DNA of 15,566 nucleotides from Chromera velia. Its lineage: Eukaryota > Sar > Chromeraceae. The notes under the pieces were generated by a model, which saw nothing but the letters and a program-made list of their open reading frames with translations, was not told the origin of the DNA and made no database searches. The translations under genes and the position numbers were made by a program. Positions within the stretch are counted from its first letter, which is position 1. The number at the start of each line of letters is the position of its first letter. Location: NCBI GenBank assembly GCA_018398765.1, contig JAHBMJ010005872.1, positions 1 to 15,566 of the forward strand. Direction: 5' to 3'. Of the stretch, positions 1 to 8,183 are shown piece after piece.

Positions 1-82
1 TGTGTGTGTGTCTATCTATCTGTCTGTCTGTCTGTGTGAAGAAAAGAAGGGAGAAGAAGAAACATATAGTCTGTCTGTGTGA

Positions 83-156
<74 letters not shown>

Positions 157-159
157 ATG

Positions 160-198
<39 letters not shown>

Positions 199-269
199 CT
201 ATCTATCTGTCTGTCTGTCTGTGTGAAGAAAAGAAGGGAGAAGAAGAAACATATAGTCTGTCTGTGTGA

Positions 270-339
<70 letters not shown>

Positions 340-352
340 CTGTGTGTGTGTG
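1..352. repeat. 187-bp tandem duplication of a compound TG/TC microsatellite
   Basis: A block starting TCTATCTATCTGTCTG at 11 recurs at 198, an offset of 187 bp. It includes a non-repetitive island (GTGTGAAGAAAAGAAGG and what follows, to AATGTCTCTCTC) that is identical in both copies, at about 37-95 and 224-282. Between the islands are (TC)n and (TG)n runs whose lengths differ slightly. Open frames here are only translated microsatellite (Ser-Leu and Cys-Val runs). The same repeat types fill the ftsH introns to the right, so this may be intron or intergenic DNA of a gene to the left; that is inference. Confidence 0.9.
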
Positions 353-453
353 AAGATAGACCAAGAGAGGGAATAAGAATAGAGAAAGAAAAGCTGGGAA
401 GGGTGCCATTTTGTTACGGAAGAATAACGACAAGAGCAGAGCATAAGTCTTAG

Positions 454-1176
454 AGAAGAGCGGCTTGCAGAGTGGGAGACAGAACGCTGGCAGGAAGGTG
501 CCACAGAGAGGAGAGCAGGGTGCCATTGGAGAAGAGACTGTCACAGTGCCCGTTCTGTGAAGGATGGATGGATATAGAGGTGCTGGAGGATGAGATCCAT
601 ATGTTGACAGAATGTCCAGTGTATGACCAAGAGAGAGCAAAAATGTATGAAGAGTTGCAAAGAGATTGGAACGAGAAGAGAGAAAAGAGAGCCGGAGAAA
701 TCTGTAGAGAGAAAAGGGGGAGGGAGAGGAGAACCCCTCGGACGGACGCTCTGTTTGCTTTTCTCAGAAATGAAGGGCATCCCGCGATAGATGAGTTTCT
801 CGGGAAGGCAGCATTCCGCAGAAGAGTCTTTAAAGAAAGCCCAGGAAGGTACGCACCGGGGAGCTCACTGGATGAGACGGCCCTGGCACAAAGGCACGGA
901 GTAATCATAAAGAGAAGGGGAGGAGACGAAAGAAGAAAGGAAGAATACAAGAGGATTTTGGAAGCAATGGAAAAGGGAAGGAAGCTAAGAGCGGGAGGAG
1001 AGAACAAAGCAGAGAGACGGATGCAGGAAGCGCGCATATTAAGCCAAAATACCCTATCGTCTGGTGTCATTGGTATTATCTTTGGAATGGTTCCCTCTCA
1101 GTCAGCGGCCCAAAACATGCAAAGTTCAGAACAGTTGTTAGTCGATCGCGGCCTGGGAAACCAGGCGGGCCACTAG
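454..1176 (+). pseudogene. 3' coding end of a LINE-like (non-LTR) retrotransposon, 5'-truncated
   Basis: Open frame of 240 codons from just after a TAG at 451-453 to a TAG at 1174-1176. Near its start it reads CPFC, then 13 residues, then HMLTEC followed by PVYDQER: a C-x2-C-x13-H-x4-C zinc motif (Cys codons 547 and 556, His 598, Cys 613). This resembles the zinc-binding segment after the reverse transcriptase in many non-LTR retrotransposons. The preceding residues (RVGDRTLAGRC...PLEKRLS) also fit the usual run-up to that motif. The rest is Lys/Arg/Glu-rich with no recognised domain, and the last 40 or so codons may be chance read-through. No RT catalytic region is present: left of about 350 the sequence is microsatellite, as expected of a 5'-truncated insertion. 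An AATAAATCAC stretch near 1295 could be a 3'-end signal. Alternative: an exon of an unrelated host gene with a similar zinc motif. Family assignment is by motif pattern only. Confidence 0.5.
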
Positions 1177-2350
1177 GCGGGCCACGGGGTGTAGTCTGAG
1201 CCTCAGCAGTGAGGCACGCCCCCCTGCCGCTAGCCCTATCGTTTGCAGGGGCAACCTCTAAAAGACAAAACGGCGACAGTATCCTAGGACACCAATAAAT
1301 CACTTATTACTAAATAATTATTTCATCGGTAAATTCCATTAAATTCCCGGGAAATAGGCGTTTTCCCTAGAAGTCGTACGTCAGACATTTGATATTGTGC
1401 TGGGAGCCCGGCCGGAGGCCACTGGGCAATCCTCTGGACATTACTGTGGACATTAATCCAAATCCTAATTCTAATCCTGGTCTAAATCCCGATTTTCTAT
1501 GATTTTGTATAGGGTGGGCGGCGCTGCCGTACCAGTGCCGGCATACATGCATATATATGCATTATAAAGACTATATTACGCTACTATAATAGTAAAGTAC
1601 TATAACAAAGTATACGAACCCTGGGCCGGAACATATTTACTTTGGGTTAATTGGTAAATTCTGTGGGCGTTAAATGCCGTTATCGATACTAAACCTATAA
1701 ACGGCACTGATCGGCAACGATATTTATGTTTCAATACAGTGCCGACATTTCATAGTTTGCCTAGACGAACAGTGTCAATCTTTGACAAAAGCTAGGACAA
1801 AAGTAGAACAAAGTTGCCAAACTAGATGAACTGACCATCAAAAAGCCGCGACAATACCCGTTTGATTTCTTTAACGACTTTGGGGAGGCAATCGCTAGAG
1901 AGGCGATGCCTGTAACGTGGCCTGTTCGGAACCATTCGTTCTCTATGCTGTTGAAAGACTAAGCATTCCCCAACTATGCCAGGGTAAACAGTCGATCAAG
2001 CTGCCCTACTGAAATTTTTATTGACACTTTCTAGTCTTTTTCTGTGTTACTGGAAAAAGGAGAGATGAATAGATTAAGTACACGATGGATGGATTGCACG
2101 ATAAAGGATGAAAATGGATCGATCAATCACTGTATATTGATACACACATGCAGTATGAGAGAGACATCTCAATCGATCGGGCCGCATTGAAAAATTAATT
2201 CATGCAGATGCCTGTATACATACAAATTTAATACCAATTAACTGCATACATGCAAAAAACGCATACGCGCGCGAAAATAAAGGTTTTTTACGCGCGTGTT
2301 TTGCGCGTCTAATCCATTGATATCTATATACTCTAGTATATACTGTACAC
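1177..2350. other. Non-coding, A+T-rich, repeat-like DNA left of the LTR element
   Basis: No convincing reading frame on either strand. After a short G+C-rich patch (two GGCGGGCCAC words at 1164-1190) the DNA becomes A+T-rich. It holds degenerate AAATCC-type words (1458-1495), GTAAATTCC words, CGGCACTG/CAGTGCCG words (1700-1750), GATCGATC patches and a G+C-rich hairpin (2265-2297). The 16-mer AAATCCTAATTCTAAT (1460-1475) is repeated exactly on the other side of the LTR element (8388-8403), so the two flanks are probably related repeat DNA. Confidence 0.6.
2265..2297. other. Inverted repeat able to form a hairpin or cruciform
   Basis: ACGCGCG (2265-2271) is followed by CGAAAATAAAGGTTTTTTA and then CGCGCGT (2291-2297). 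The outer 7 bp are perfectly complementary, and the inner AAAA/TTTT can extend the stem. It sits in otherwise A+T-rich DNA, 54 bp from the LTR. No function can be assigned. Confidence 0.6.
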
Positions 2351-2590
2351 TAAAGTGGAGACTATAGCCTTAGCGCTCGTGAACGGCTAGCTTATGCCCT
2401 ATCACTGAGAGAGAAGTATGACAGTCCGGTCTTGTACCTTTGTTCCACTACTGACTTGCTCATTTCAATCTATATCAACAGATTTGCTCTCAATCAATTT
2501 GATGGCTGATGCATGCGTGCCGTGGCCACGCTATCGCTCAGTCAGTCTGAACGGGATATGCCGTGGCCCCAGTAAAATGGCACACAACAC
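2351..2590 (-). repeat. 3' LTR of the copia element (240 bp)
   Basis: On the element strand it starts TGTTGTGTGCC and ends CCACTTTA. It is collinear with 7934-8183 apart from about 15 substitutions and the absence of a 10-bp duplication. It follows the polypurine tract directly. The outer end CTTTA lacks the usual terminal CA. The boundary is uncertain by 1 bp at the start because a G precedes TGTTG in both copies. Confidence 0.9.
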
Positions 2591-2593
2591 GAA

Positions 2594-2618
2594 TCCTTTT
2601 CTTTTTTTTTTTTTTTTC
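2594..2618 (-). other. Polypurine tract (plus-strand primer site)
   Basis: On the element strand this is an unbroken purine run: G, sixteen A, then GAAAAGGA, ending 3 nt before the 3' LTR. That is where LTR retrotransposons keep the RNase H-resistant primer for plus-strand synthesis. The long A tract may have grown by slippage after insertion. Confidence 0.75.
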
Positions 2619-2622
2619 GTTA

Positions 2623-3027
2623 CTACACTGCAAAATAGGGAGCAAGCAAGTCGGGGCTCATGCTTTTGGTCAAAGAGTCAGCGCGATTAGCAGAGGTGGA
2701 GACATGCATCAGACGAACATCGCAAGCATCAAGTGCATCGCGAAGAGACAGAGACTGGACAACCAATGTTTCAGGAGAACGTTTCAAAATGCAGGATTGG
2801 AGAGATTTGATTACTTCCATTACCGAACGCTCGCTTGGCCTGGGATGATCTGCAAACACCAAGTCTAATACGTGCTGCACGTTAGTATAGAGTTTCACCT
2901 CCACACCTGTCTTCCAGACCTGACGCAATGTATGCAAGAGGCTTTCAGTGAAGTCAGCAGCATCGTGCGTGGCGTACACTTCAGCACGAGCGCTGCTGCG
3001 GGCCACCCGAGGTTGGCGAAAAGAACG
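2623..3027 (-). pseudogene. Copia RNase H domain, C-terminal part (broken)
   Basis: Continues the RT frame after the stop at 3028. It shows ARSSARAEVYA, matching the copia RNase H 'ARS(S/T)AEAE' glutamate motif, and near the end ANRADSLTK, matching the conserved ADxLTK aspartate motif. The middle catalytic aspartate seems lost: the frame reads LYTNVQHV where copia proteins usually have a DN-Q pattern. The first aspartate (QYSDATLG) lies upstream of the stop, in the RT entry. A genuine terminator TAG at 2623-2625 closes the polyprotein just before the polypurine tract. Enzyme role: removes RNA from the RNA-DNA hybrid during reverse transcription. Not functional here. Confidence 0.85.
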
Positions 3028-4566
3028 CTACTGCCAACAACTGTTTCCCGCTCCCAAAATCCATCCTGTATGTGGGTGGGCACAGCCAGCATTGCCTAAA
3101 GTGGCATCACTGTACTGAGTAAAAAGAAAGGGCTGGCTGATGGGGGAGATGTCACGCCGACGAATATGAAGACGGCGAGAAGACGTGGCGATGGCATACC
3201 TGCCAAAACCATGCAGAATGGACTCGGCCTTTTCAGTTGGGGCTGCAACACAACGACTCACTTCATTGCATACTTCAGCCAGGTTGGGGCGGGTATCGCA
3301 AGCTACCCAGGCAAGGCTGCCAAGGAGCTTTCGGAAGTCTCGGTAGCGGGTTTTGGAAAAGAAGGGGGAGTCACTTGAAAGAAGGTTATGGAAATCAGGG
3401 GGAAGTGGGGTGGATAGAACAGGGCCTTCTGGGATGAGGGAAGTGAGAGATTGGAGATACTCATATTGACTGATCTGCACATCGTTCGGTGTCAACATGA
3501 AGTCACCACCAACCCAGCAAATGTGTCCGTTCTTCGGGTGAGTGGTGGTGATTGTGTAGTGTCCTTTAGCTATGATTTTATCAAGAAGGCTCTGGGGGCT
3601 CTGACCAATGCTGATGACAGCCAGATCATCAATAAAGGTAGTACAGAGACCTAGAAGCTTAGATGCAGGGGCATCAGGGCTTCCAGTCCATTTCCACCAT
3701 AACCCCTGCACTCCGCTCTTAACCCACCCTGCAGATATCAGAGCTCTGTCTCGGTCACCCTCAAAGATGTGTCCACTGTCCCTCAGACTGTAGACACACT
3801 TTTTTAGAAGCCACAACAAATTTCCATGATCGGGGTGGTCGGCAGGGGGAATCACATAAACTGGGGCCTCACCATCAGGGCAAGGGGCATTGAGATAGGC
3901 ATTCTCAATATCCCCGACAAAGACGGCGGTTGTGGGATCAAACTCATCATGACCAAAAGCGATTGAGAAGGCGACTTGCATCACCTAATGGGAGGCAGGG
4001 TCACTGCTCATAGACACCCCCTCTCTGTGATCAAAACGGGGGGAGCCGTTCGCACAGAGACGGGATTTGAAAATGCGATCCCCTTCAGCAACACGTTTCA
4101 ATGTGTCACGCCAGATGAGGGGGATTGCGCCCTTCCGGCAGCTGTCAGGCACAAAAGATAAAGGGATGGCTTCGTAGGCTTCGTAATCGGAATATTTCTG
4201 CAGCTCTTTGGCGCAAGATGCTTCAAAAAGGGGGCGGTCTTCATCAGACAAGTCTCGAGGGCGAATGGGGACATGAGTTGTTGCAGAAAGGGCGGCGTGA
4301 ATGAGAGAAGCACACTCTTTATCAAGGGCAGGGAAAGGAGATCAGGAATAGGCGAATGCAGCTGAGTGCGCTTGAACAGAATCGGCAGGAAGCCGTCTCT
4401 CAGGGCTGAGAATGATGCGCCGTTAAACAATGTTGGTAGCGAGACGACAGAGTTCTTCTACATGATTCTTCGGCTTAGAAGCGCGAAAGCAGAGTTTGCT
4501 TCCATTCTTACGGCGCCAAGCAGGCAAGAAAGAGCGATTTGCAAGGGGGCTGCCGTGATTGCTACC
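3028..4566 (-). pseudogene. Copia reverse transcriptase (RVT_2 type), interrupted by stops
   Basis: The longest intact stretch (3984-3028) carries RT motif A as VGDIENAYLNA (catalytic Asp, 'AFLN'-like) and motif C as FIDDLAV, where copia elements usually have YVDD; both aspartates are kept. The upstream half (4251-3985, same frame) holds the RVT_2 N-terminal signature: LIWRDTLKR, then KSRLCANGSPRFD. TAG at 3985 separates the halves without changing frame; further stops lie at 4423 (TAA) and 4342 (TGA). After RT come QYSDATLG (first RNase H aspartate) and TGWILGAGNSCWQ, then the stop at 3028. Family role: copies element RNA into DNA in cytoplasmic particles. Clearly a copia-type RT; dead in this copy. 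Confidence 0.93.
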
Positions 4567-4890
4567 TCAGGCATGAACAGTGATGAGGCCGTCATCAACA
4601 GCCAACACACGACCTAAGAAGCGGCTTTTGGTGTCTTCCGCCTCCCACACAATCATCTCTCCCCTCAGAAAATCAGAGACAGGAGGGGCGGTGGGAACAG
4701 AAGCCTCAGACTCTGGGGAGACGGCAGGAACTGGAGTGCCGGACGTTTGGGGAGGAAACTGCAAACTGGGATGGGAGGACAACGCAGAGGAACTCTCCGC
4801 TGGCGCTGGCGGAGATTCGGGCTCTGGGGCAGAGGGTGAGGAAGGAGGGGGAGGAACTGACTTACGGAGACAGCGGACGTGGGCAAAAAT
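4567..4890 (-). pseudogene. Pro/Ser-rich linker plus small extra domain between integrase and RT
   Basis: In the same frame as integrase and RT. Residues from about 4860 to 4690 are a Pro/Ser/Ala/Glu-rich low-complexity linker. A compact segment follows: DFLRGEMIVWEAED, then KSRFLGRVLAVDDGLITVH, then (past a TGA at 4567) GSN and FLPAW. The pattern of short beta-like strands (G-x-V-x-x-V-D, then ITVH) suggests an SH3/Tudor-like barrel. I have an impression of similar modules in copia polyproteins of other protists but cannot confirm it. Function unknown; an RNA- or chromatin-contact module is only a guess. An acidic, Ser-rich linker here is common in copia Pol proteins. Confidence 0.5.
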
Positions 4891-6040
4891 GCTGCGACCG
4901 GTGGAAGAGTGACGGATGCGATAGACATGCGGGCCCAGATACTAAAGAATCTCAGGATCTTCGTATTGGGGAGCAAACTTGGGACGGCGTTCCTCTGAAT
5001 GGCTGAAAAGGACTTTTTCGGAGACGGAGTATGCAGGGGCCGATTGATCGTCGGCATCGGGGGTAAGAAGGTCGCGGAGGGAAGCGATAGCAAGGAAAAA
5101 GGGGAAATAACCTCTGCGCACTTGGAAGGGGGACTTGCCTTTCTGACCGGAGGTGGGATGATGGTTGTACTGGGAGACGGCCTCATCTAAAACGGACAGC
5201 CACGCGCTGTCGGGGAGGCCTCGGTCAAGAAGGATACCCCGAATGATAATTTAGAGCTCCCGATGGGTTCGTTTAAGGGGGCCTAGAGAGCGATGCCAAC
5301 CAGCAGGCGCAAATGATTGTTCAACGGGTTTGCTGGATAGAAATTCGGCAAAATCTCCCCGATTCTCACCCCCCAAATCTGTTCGTACTTCTGGAACTAC
5401 TTCTCCCTCATGTCTCTGCCAATTAGTGTAGACTTCTCAGATGGTGGCGGCAAGGCGGTCTTTCAATGGGAATGCCCACAGCCACCCATCAAATACATCT
5501 TTGATCGTCAACAAGTAATGACCAACCCCATGATCCCCCAACCCATACATGACATCAATGAAAACATGGCGACCGGCAGAAGTCAGCCGGGGGGAAGCAG
5601 TGGAACCGTCGGAGACGTTGCGAGGTTTGATGCGGGAACACGTACCTCGGTGGAGACACGACCGAAGCACACATGCGACGGCACGTCTCACGGGGCCACA
5701 AGGGAGAGAAAGAAGATCATGCAGGCCTTCCTGCAGGGATTTCTACGTGCCATTTACCCCTATATGCCCCAATTCGGCATGATGCTCTCAGATGAGGGAT
5801 TCGATCAATTCACTGACTTCGGAGGTTGAAGGAGACGAAAAGGGAGGGGAAGAGGAGGGATGAGCACATGTACGCACACGCAGATGGGCGGGCCTGACAT
5901 GACAACGCAAACGCGGCTTTCTTATACCTCCAAGCAGGACAGCAGGGGGCGTAGGTCCCTCTTGGTTGGATTGGCCAGGGCTGTGGTGCTGAGGCAGGCC
6001 GAGGGACAAGAGACCTCTCCAGACGGCCGCAGTCGCACAA
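4891..6040 (-). pseudogene. Copia integrase, interrupted by stops
   Basis: The frame reads HHAELGHIGVNGT (5785-5746), matching the His part of the HHCC zinc domain, then a Cys-rich stretch (VACVLRSCLHRGTC). The catalytic core has its first aspartate in VFIDVMYG, followed by HYLLTIKDVFDGWLWAFP; the second is in VRTDLGGE (canonically SDNGGE-like). The third acidic site is probably the Glu in KRTHREL just before the TAA at 5251, followed by LPDSAWLSVLDEAVSQYNH and GKSPF. The C-terminal part reads YLGPHVYRIR. Stops at 5788, 5743, 5437, 5251 and 4942 break it, all in one frame. This frame is -1 relative to gag-protease; the change happens around a T8 run at 6039-6046. Domain edges are approximate. 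Confidence 0.85.
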
Positions 6041-6047
6041 AAAAAAG
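5994..6047 (-). promoter_or_regulatory. Possible -1 ribosomal frameshift site (slippery T8 plus stem)
   Basis: On the element strand, in the protease frame, the codons CTT TTT TTT give the heptamer T TTT TTT in correct phase for -1 slippage. Eight nucleotides later GCGGCCG (6030-6024) can pair with CGGCC(T)GC (6001-5994, one bulged T). The integrase frame downstream is exactly the -1 frame. Against it: a TGA at 6063-6065 lies six codons upstream, so in this copy ribosomes would stop first. A one-base length change in a homopolymer in a dead element would give the same picture. Confidence 0.3.
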
Positions 6048-6062
6048 ATTATTGCCTACACA

Positions 6063-6491
6063 TCAGAACCGAATGTCTGAGCGGTCAGGAAAGGAAAGTG
6101 TGCCAGTTAAATAGTCAAACACAGCCTTCAGATTTATCAGACGTTCATTTCCGATCAACACAGGCGTGACTGAGTCAGTTTCTATCATATCAGCAATCAA
6201 GAGAGCGGGGCTACCGTTGATTTGAACAGGGAGATGGGCAGCGTACGTGACAACTTCAAGTTTGCTACCTGTTCGGATATGGTATGACTTGATGGCTACT
6301 TCCTTCCACGTCCAACCAAACATTGCCTTCATTTGCATCAACCACCCTCTAGTAACCGTGGTACGAATGGCACCAACATCAAGGATAGCATAAGGACCAT
6401 CAAAGGAGAAGGGAGGCAAATGAGAGGAAGTTGACAAACAGGCAGGAGAAGGAGAAGAAACAGAAGGGACTGACGTCAGGGTGGAAGCCAC
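6063..6491 (-). pseudogene. Retropepsin-like aspartic protease of the copia element
   Basis: In the same frame as gag. The stretch reads PYAILDVGAIRTTVTRGWL, where retropepsins have a D-(T/S)-G-A active site; here it is DVGA, so the threonine/serine that holds the active-site hydrogen-bond network is valine. About 80 residues on is PVLIGNERL followed by VFDYLTGTLSF, matching the conserved (I/L)LG-x-(D/N)-x-L flap-to-C-terminal region of the family. The domain would cleave the Gag-Pol polyprotein. TGA at 6528 and TAG at 6519 separate it from the zinc knuckles; TGA at 6063 ends it. Assignment rests on these two motifs and on position. Confidence 0.7.
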
Positions 6492-7898
6492 CGCAGTAAG
6501 ACCTCCCCCCTTCGCCCACTACCCCCCTCACCCCCCTCTTCCTCCCGAGCTGCGGGGGAAATACTTTTCGATCAGTTTGGGAACTGACAACTGACAGTCC
6601 CCGGTCTTGTGACCCTTCTTCCCACACCCTGGTGTGTCGCACTGAAACTGTATCAGACACTTTGGGGTGGAATGGCCCCACTTTGAACAGGTGATGCACC
6701 AAGGTCAGTTCGTCATGGAGCGGTTGCTAGAAGCCCGATGAGAGGAGCGTGCCACAGCGGCAGTACCATGTTCATGCGACTGAAGGATTTCGGAAAGAGA
6801 CGGATACAGGGCCTGTGACGCAATAAGGGAACCGAGTTTGGGTTCAGAGGACGGGGTGGTGAAAGAAGAGGTGGGGTCGAGTTTTTGCGATTTGATCAAA
6901 AATTGTTCAACGATCCCCTTGGGATGATCCCAAGCAAAAGACTCGGCAGCTGCCATCACATCTCCCTGCAAAGGAGAGGGGATTGCACGAAGGAGCAAAA
7001 AATATGCTAGAAACCCCTGATTATCGAAAAATGGGCGGAACCGTCCCTGGATATGGACTTCATGTTTCCAATGGGAGAGGTCAAGATCTGTCTCTGGATC
7101 TCCGGTACCAGTATAGACAGAGACGATGGAACGATGTGGATAGAACGTCTCAATTTTTTTTGTGAGGTCTTGCACCTCTTTCTTCAGGGCTTTGGGGGTC
7201 AAGTGAAGTGCTCTCTGGGGGAGAGAGCAGAGATCGTTCAGACAAGTGTTGAACTCGACATCCTTGGGCTTAGCATAATGCCCTCGGAGTTCCTTCTAGA
7301 TGAGAGCAACGTCTTTCTTCTCCTCTGCGGTGAGGGAACGGACGTGTTCCATCAACAGTTCGAAAGGCTCCAGCCCGCTTATGAAAAAGCTGGCCCTCTC
7401 TGCCGGTGACGCGCTCTTTAAATGCCTCTCAGAGAAGCGCTCAAAGGATTCGAAAATGTTCTCAAGCTGTTCTGCTGTGGCGGACGGGGGGGATGAATCT
7501 TTCACAAATTTTAGGGCGCACTTCCAATCAGGAATCTTCGTTGGCTCTCTGACTTGAAGTTCTTGTCTCCTTTGGCTGGCTTGAATGGCTTCTGCTTTTG
7601 CGCTGGCCAGGGCGAGTCGAGCTTCTTCTAGCTCTGCCATTAGCCGGGTGTTTTCTTTTCGGGCCGTCTCCAACTTTTCATTTCTCTCTCCCATCTTTCT
7701 CTGCATATCTCCTACAACGCTAAACACTGTGTTGAGTTGTTGCTGCAGTGTGGCGTTACTAGGAGGAGGGGCTTCTTCTTCCGACGGGGCACCTTCCTCG
7801 TCTTGTAGCCCTTCAATGGCTCCTCCTCTCATTGATATCTGAGGGGGGACATCAACACAAGATGGAGTCGCTTGGAACAAAGGCTCGGACTCTTCCAT
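6490..7898 (-). pseudogene. Copia gag (capsid / nucleocapsid), broken by in-frame stops
   Basis: Starts with ATG at 7898, only 15 nt past the PBS-complementary region. The first 115 residues contain an acidic, Pro-rich stretch, then a coiled-coil segment rich in Gln/Lys/Glu/Ala (about residues 50-115). A capsid-like region follows (KIPDWKCALKFVKD ... ERASFFISGLEPFE). TAG at 7296 interrupts it; the same frame continues through RPFFDNQGFLAYFLL and MAAAESFAWDHPKGIVEQFL. TGA at 6705 follows, and the frame then gives two zinc knuckles: CITCSKWGHSTPKC (CX2CX4HX4C) and CDTPGCGKKGHKTGDC (CX4CX4HX4C, an unusual spacing). Role in the family: packages element RNA. The stops are most simply decay. Confidence 0.85.
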
Positions 7899-7912
7899 TT
7901 TTTACAAATCGA

Positions 7913-7933
7913 ATCGAACCAGCTCTGGTACCA
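7913..7933 (-). other. Primer binding site, initiator-Met tRNA-like
   Basis: Directly abuts the 5' LTR. The element strand reads TGGTACCAGAGC, close to the TGGTATCAGAGC site typical of copia elements primed by tRNA-iMet. The complementary strand reads like a tRNA 3' end: ATCGAA (the initiator-type T loop has A, not T, at its start), then CCAG, CTCTGGT, A, CCA. Match length and exact tRNA need the host tRNA set. Confidence 0.8.
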
Positions 7934-8183
7934 TAAAGTGGATACTATAGCCCTAGCGCTCGTGAACGGCTAGCTCACGCCCTGTCGCTGAGAGATAAGT
8001 ATGACAGTCCAGTCTTATACCTTTGTTCCACTACTGACTTGCTCATTTCAATCTATATCAACAGATTTGCTCTCAATCAATTTGGTGGCTGATGCATGCG
8101 CGCTGTGGCCACGCCATCGCTCGGTCAGTATCGGTCAGTCTGAACGGGACATGCCGTGGCCCCAGTAAAATGGCACACAACAC
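7934..8183 (-). repeat. 5' LTR of the copia element (250 bp)
   Basis: Direct repeat of 2351-2590. It is 10 bp longer because of a local duplication near 8123-8140 (TCGGTCAGTATCGGTCAGTC against TCAGTCAGTC in the other copy). Transcription on the minus strand should start inside it. A TATA-like TATA stretch is present, but I cannot place a promoter with confidence. The primer binding site follows with no spacer. Confidence 0.9.

Larger units (their letters stand above)
2351..8183 (-). mobile_element. Degenerate Ty1/copia-order LTR retrotransposon
   Basis: Two direct repeats (2351-2590 and 7934-8183) bound a 5.3-kb interior coding on the minus strand. The order is PBS, gag with zinc knuckles, protease, integrase, extra linker domain, reverse transcriptase, RNase H, polypurine tract; integrase before RT is the Ty1/copia arrangement. 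It is dead as it stands: in-frame stops at 7296, 6705, 6528, 6519, 6063, 5788, 5743, 5437, 5251, 4942, 4567, 4423, 4342, 3985 and 3028 (lowest coordinate of each codon), plus a frame change between about 6060 and 6009. Frame is otherwise kept from 5788 to 2623. The LTRs differ at about 15 of 240 aligned positions (13 transitions, 2 transversions) plus one 10-bp insertion, so the insertion is neither very recent nor ancient. No target-site duplication is visible: left flank TACAC, right flank ATATT or CATAT depending on the boundary. Confidence 0.93.

Noticed and set aside
6-640. Several frames over the left microsatellites on both strands
   Set aside because: They translate (TG)n and (TC)n repeats; no protein signal.
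7296-7298. Programmed read-through of the TAG in gag
   Set aside because: More stops follow in the same frame (6705, 6528, 6519), so this one is not special; decay is simpler.
2623-7898. Reassigned stop codons, since long frames run through TAG, TGA and TAA
   Set aside because: All three stops are affected, and ftsH ends at TAG with no internal stops. The LTRs show about 6% divergence, which accounts for this many nonsense changes by ordinary decay.
7911-7933. Partial tRNA gene
   Set aside because: Only the 3' end resembles a tRNA and it abuts an LTR: this is the primer binding site.
2351-8183. Ty3/gypsy element
   Set aside because: Integrase lies before RT, the RT has the RVT_2-type pattern, and RNase H shows the copia ARS-AEAE and ADxLTK motifs.
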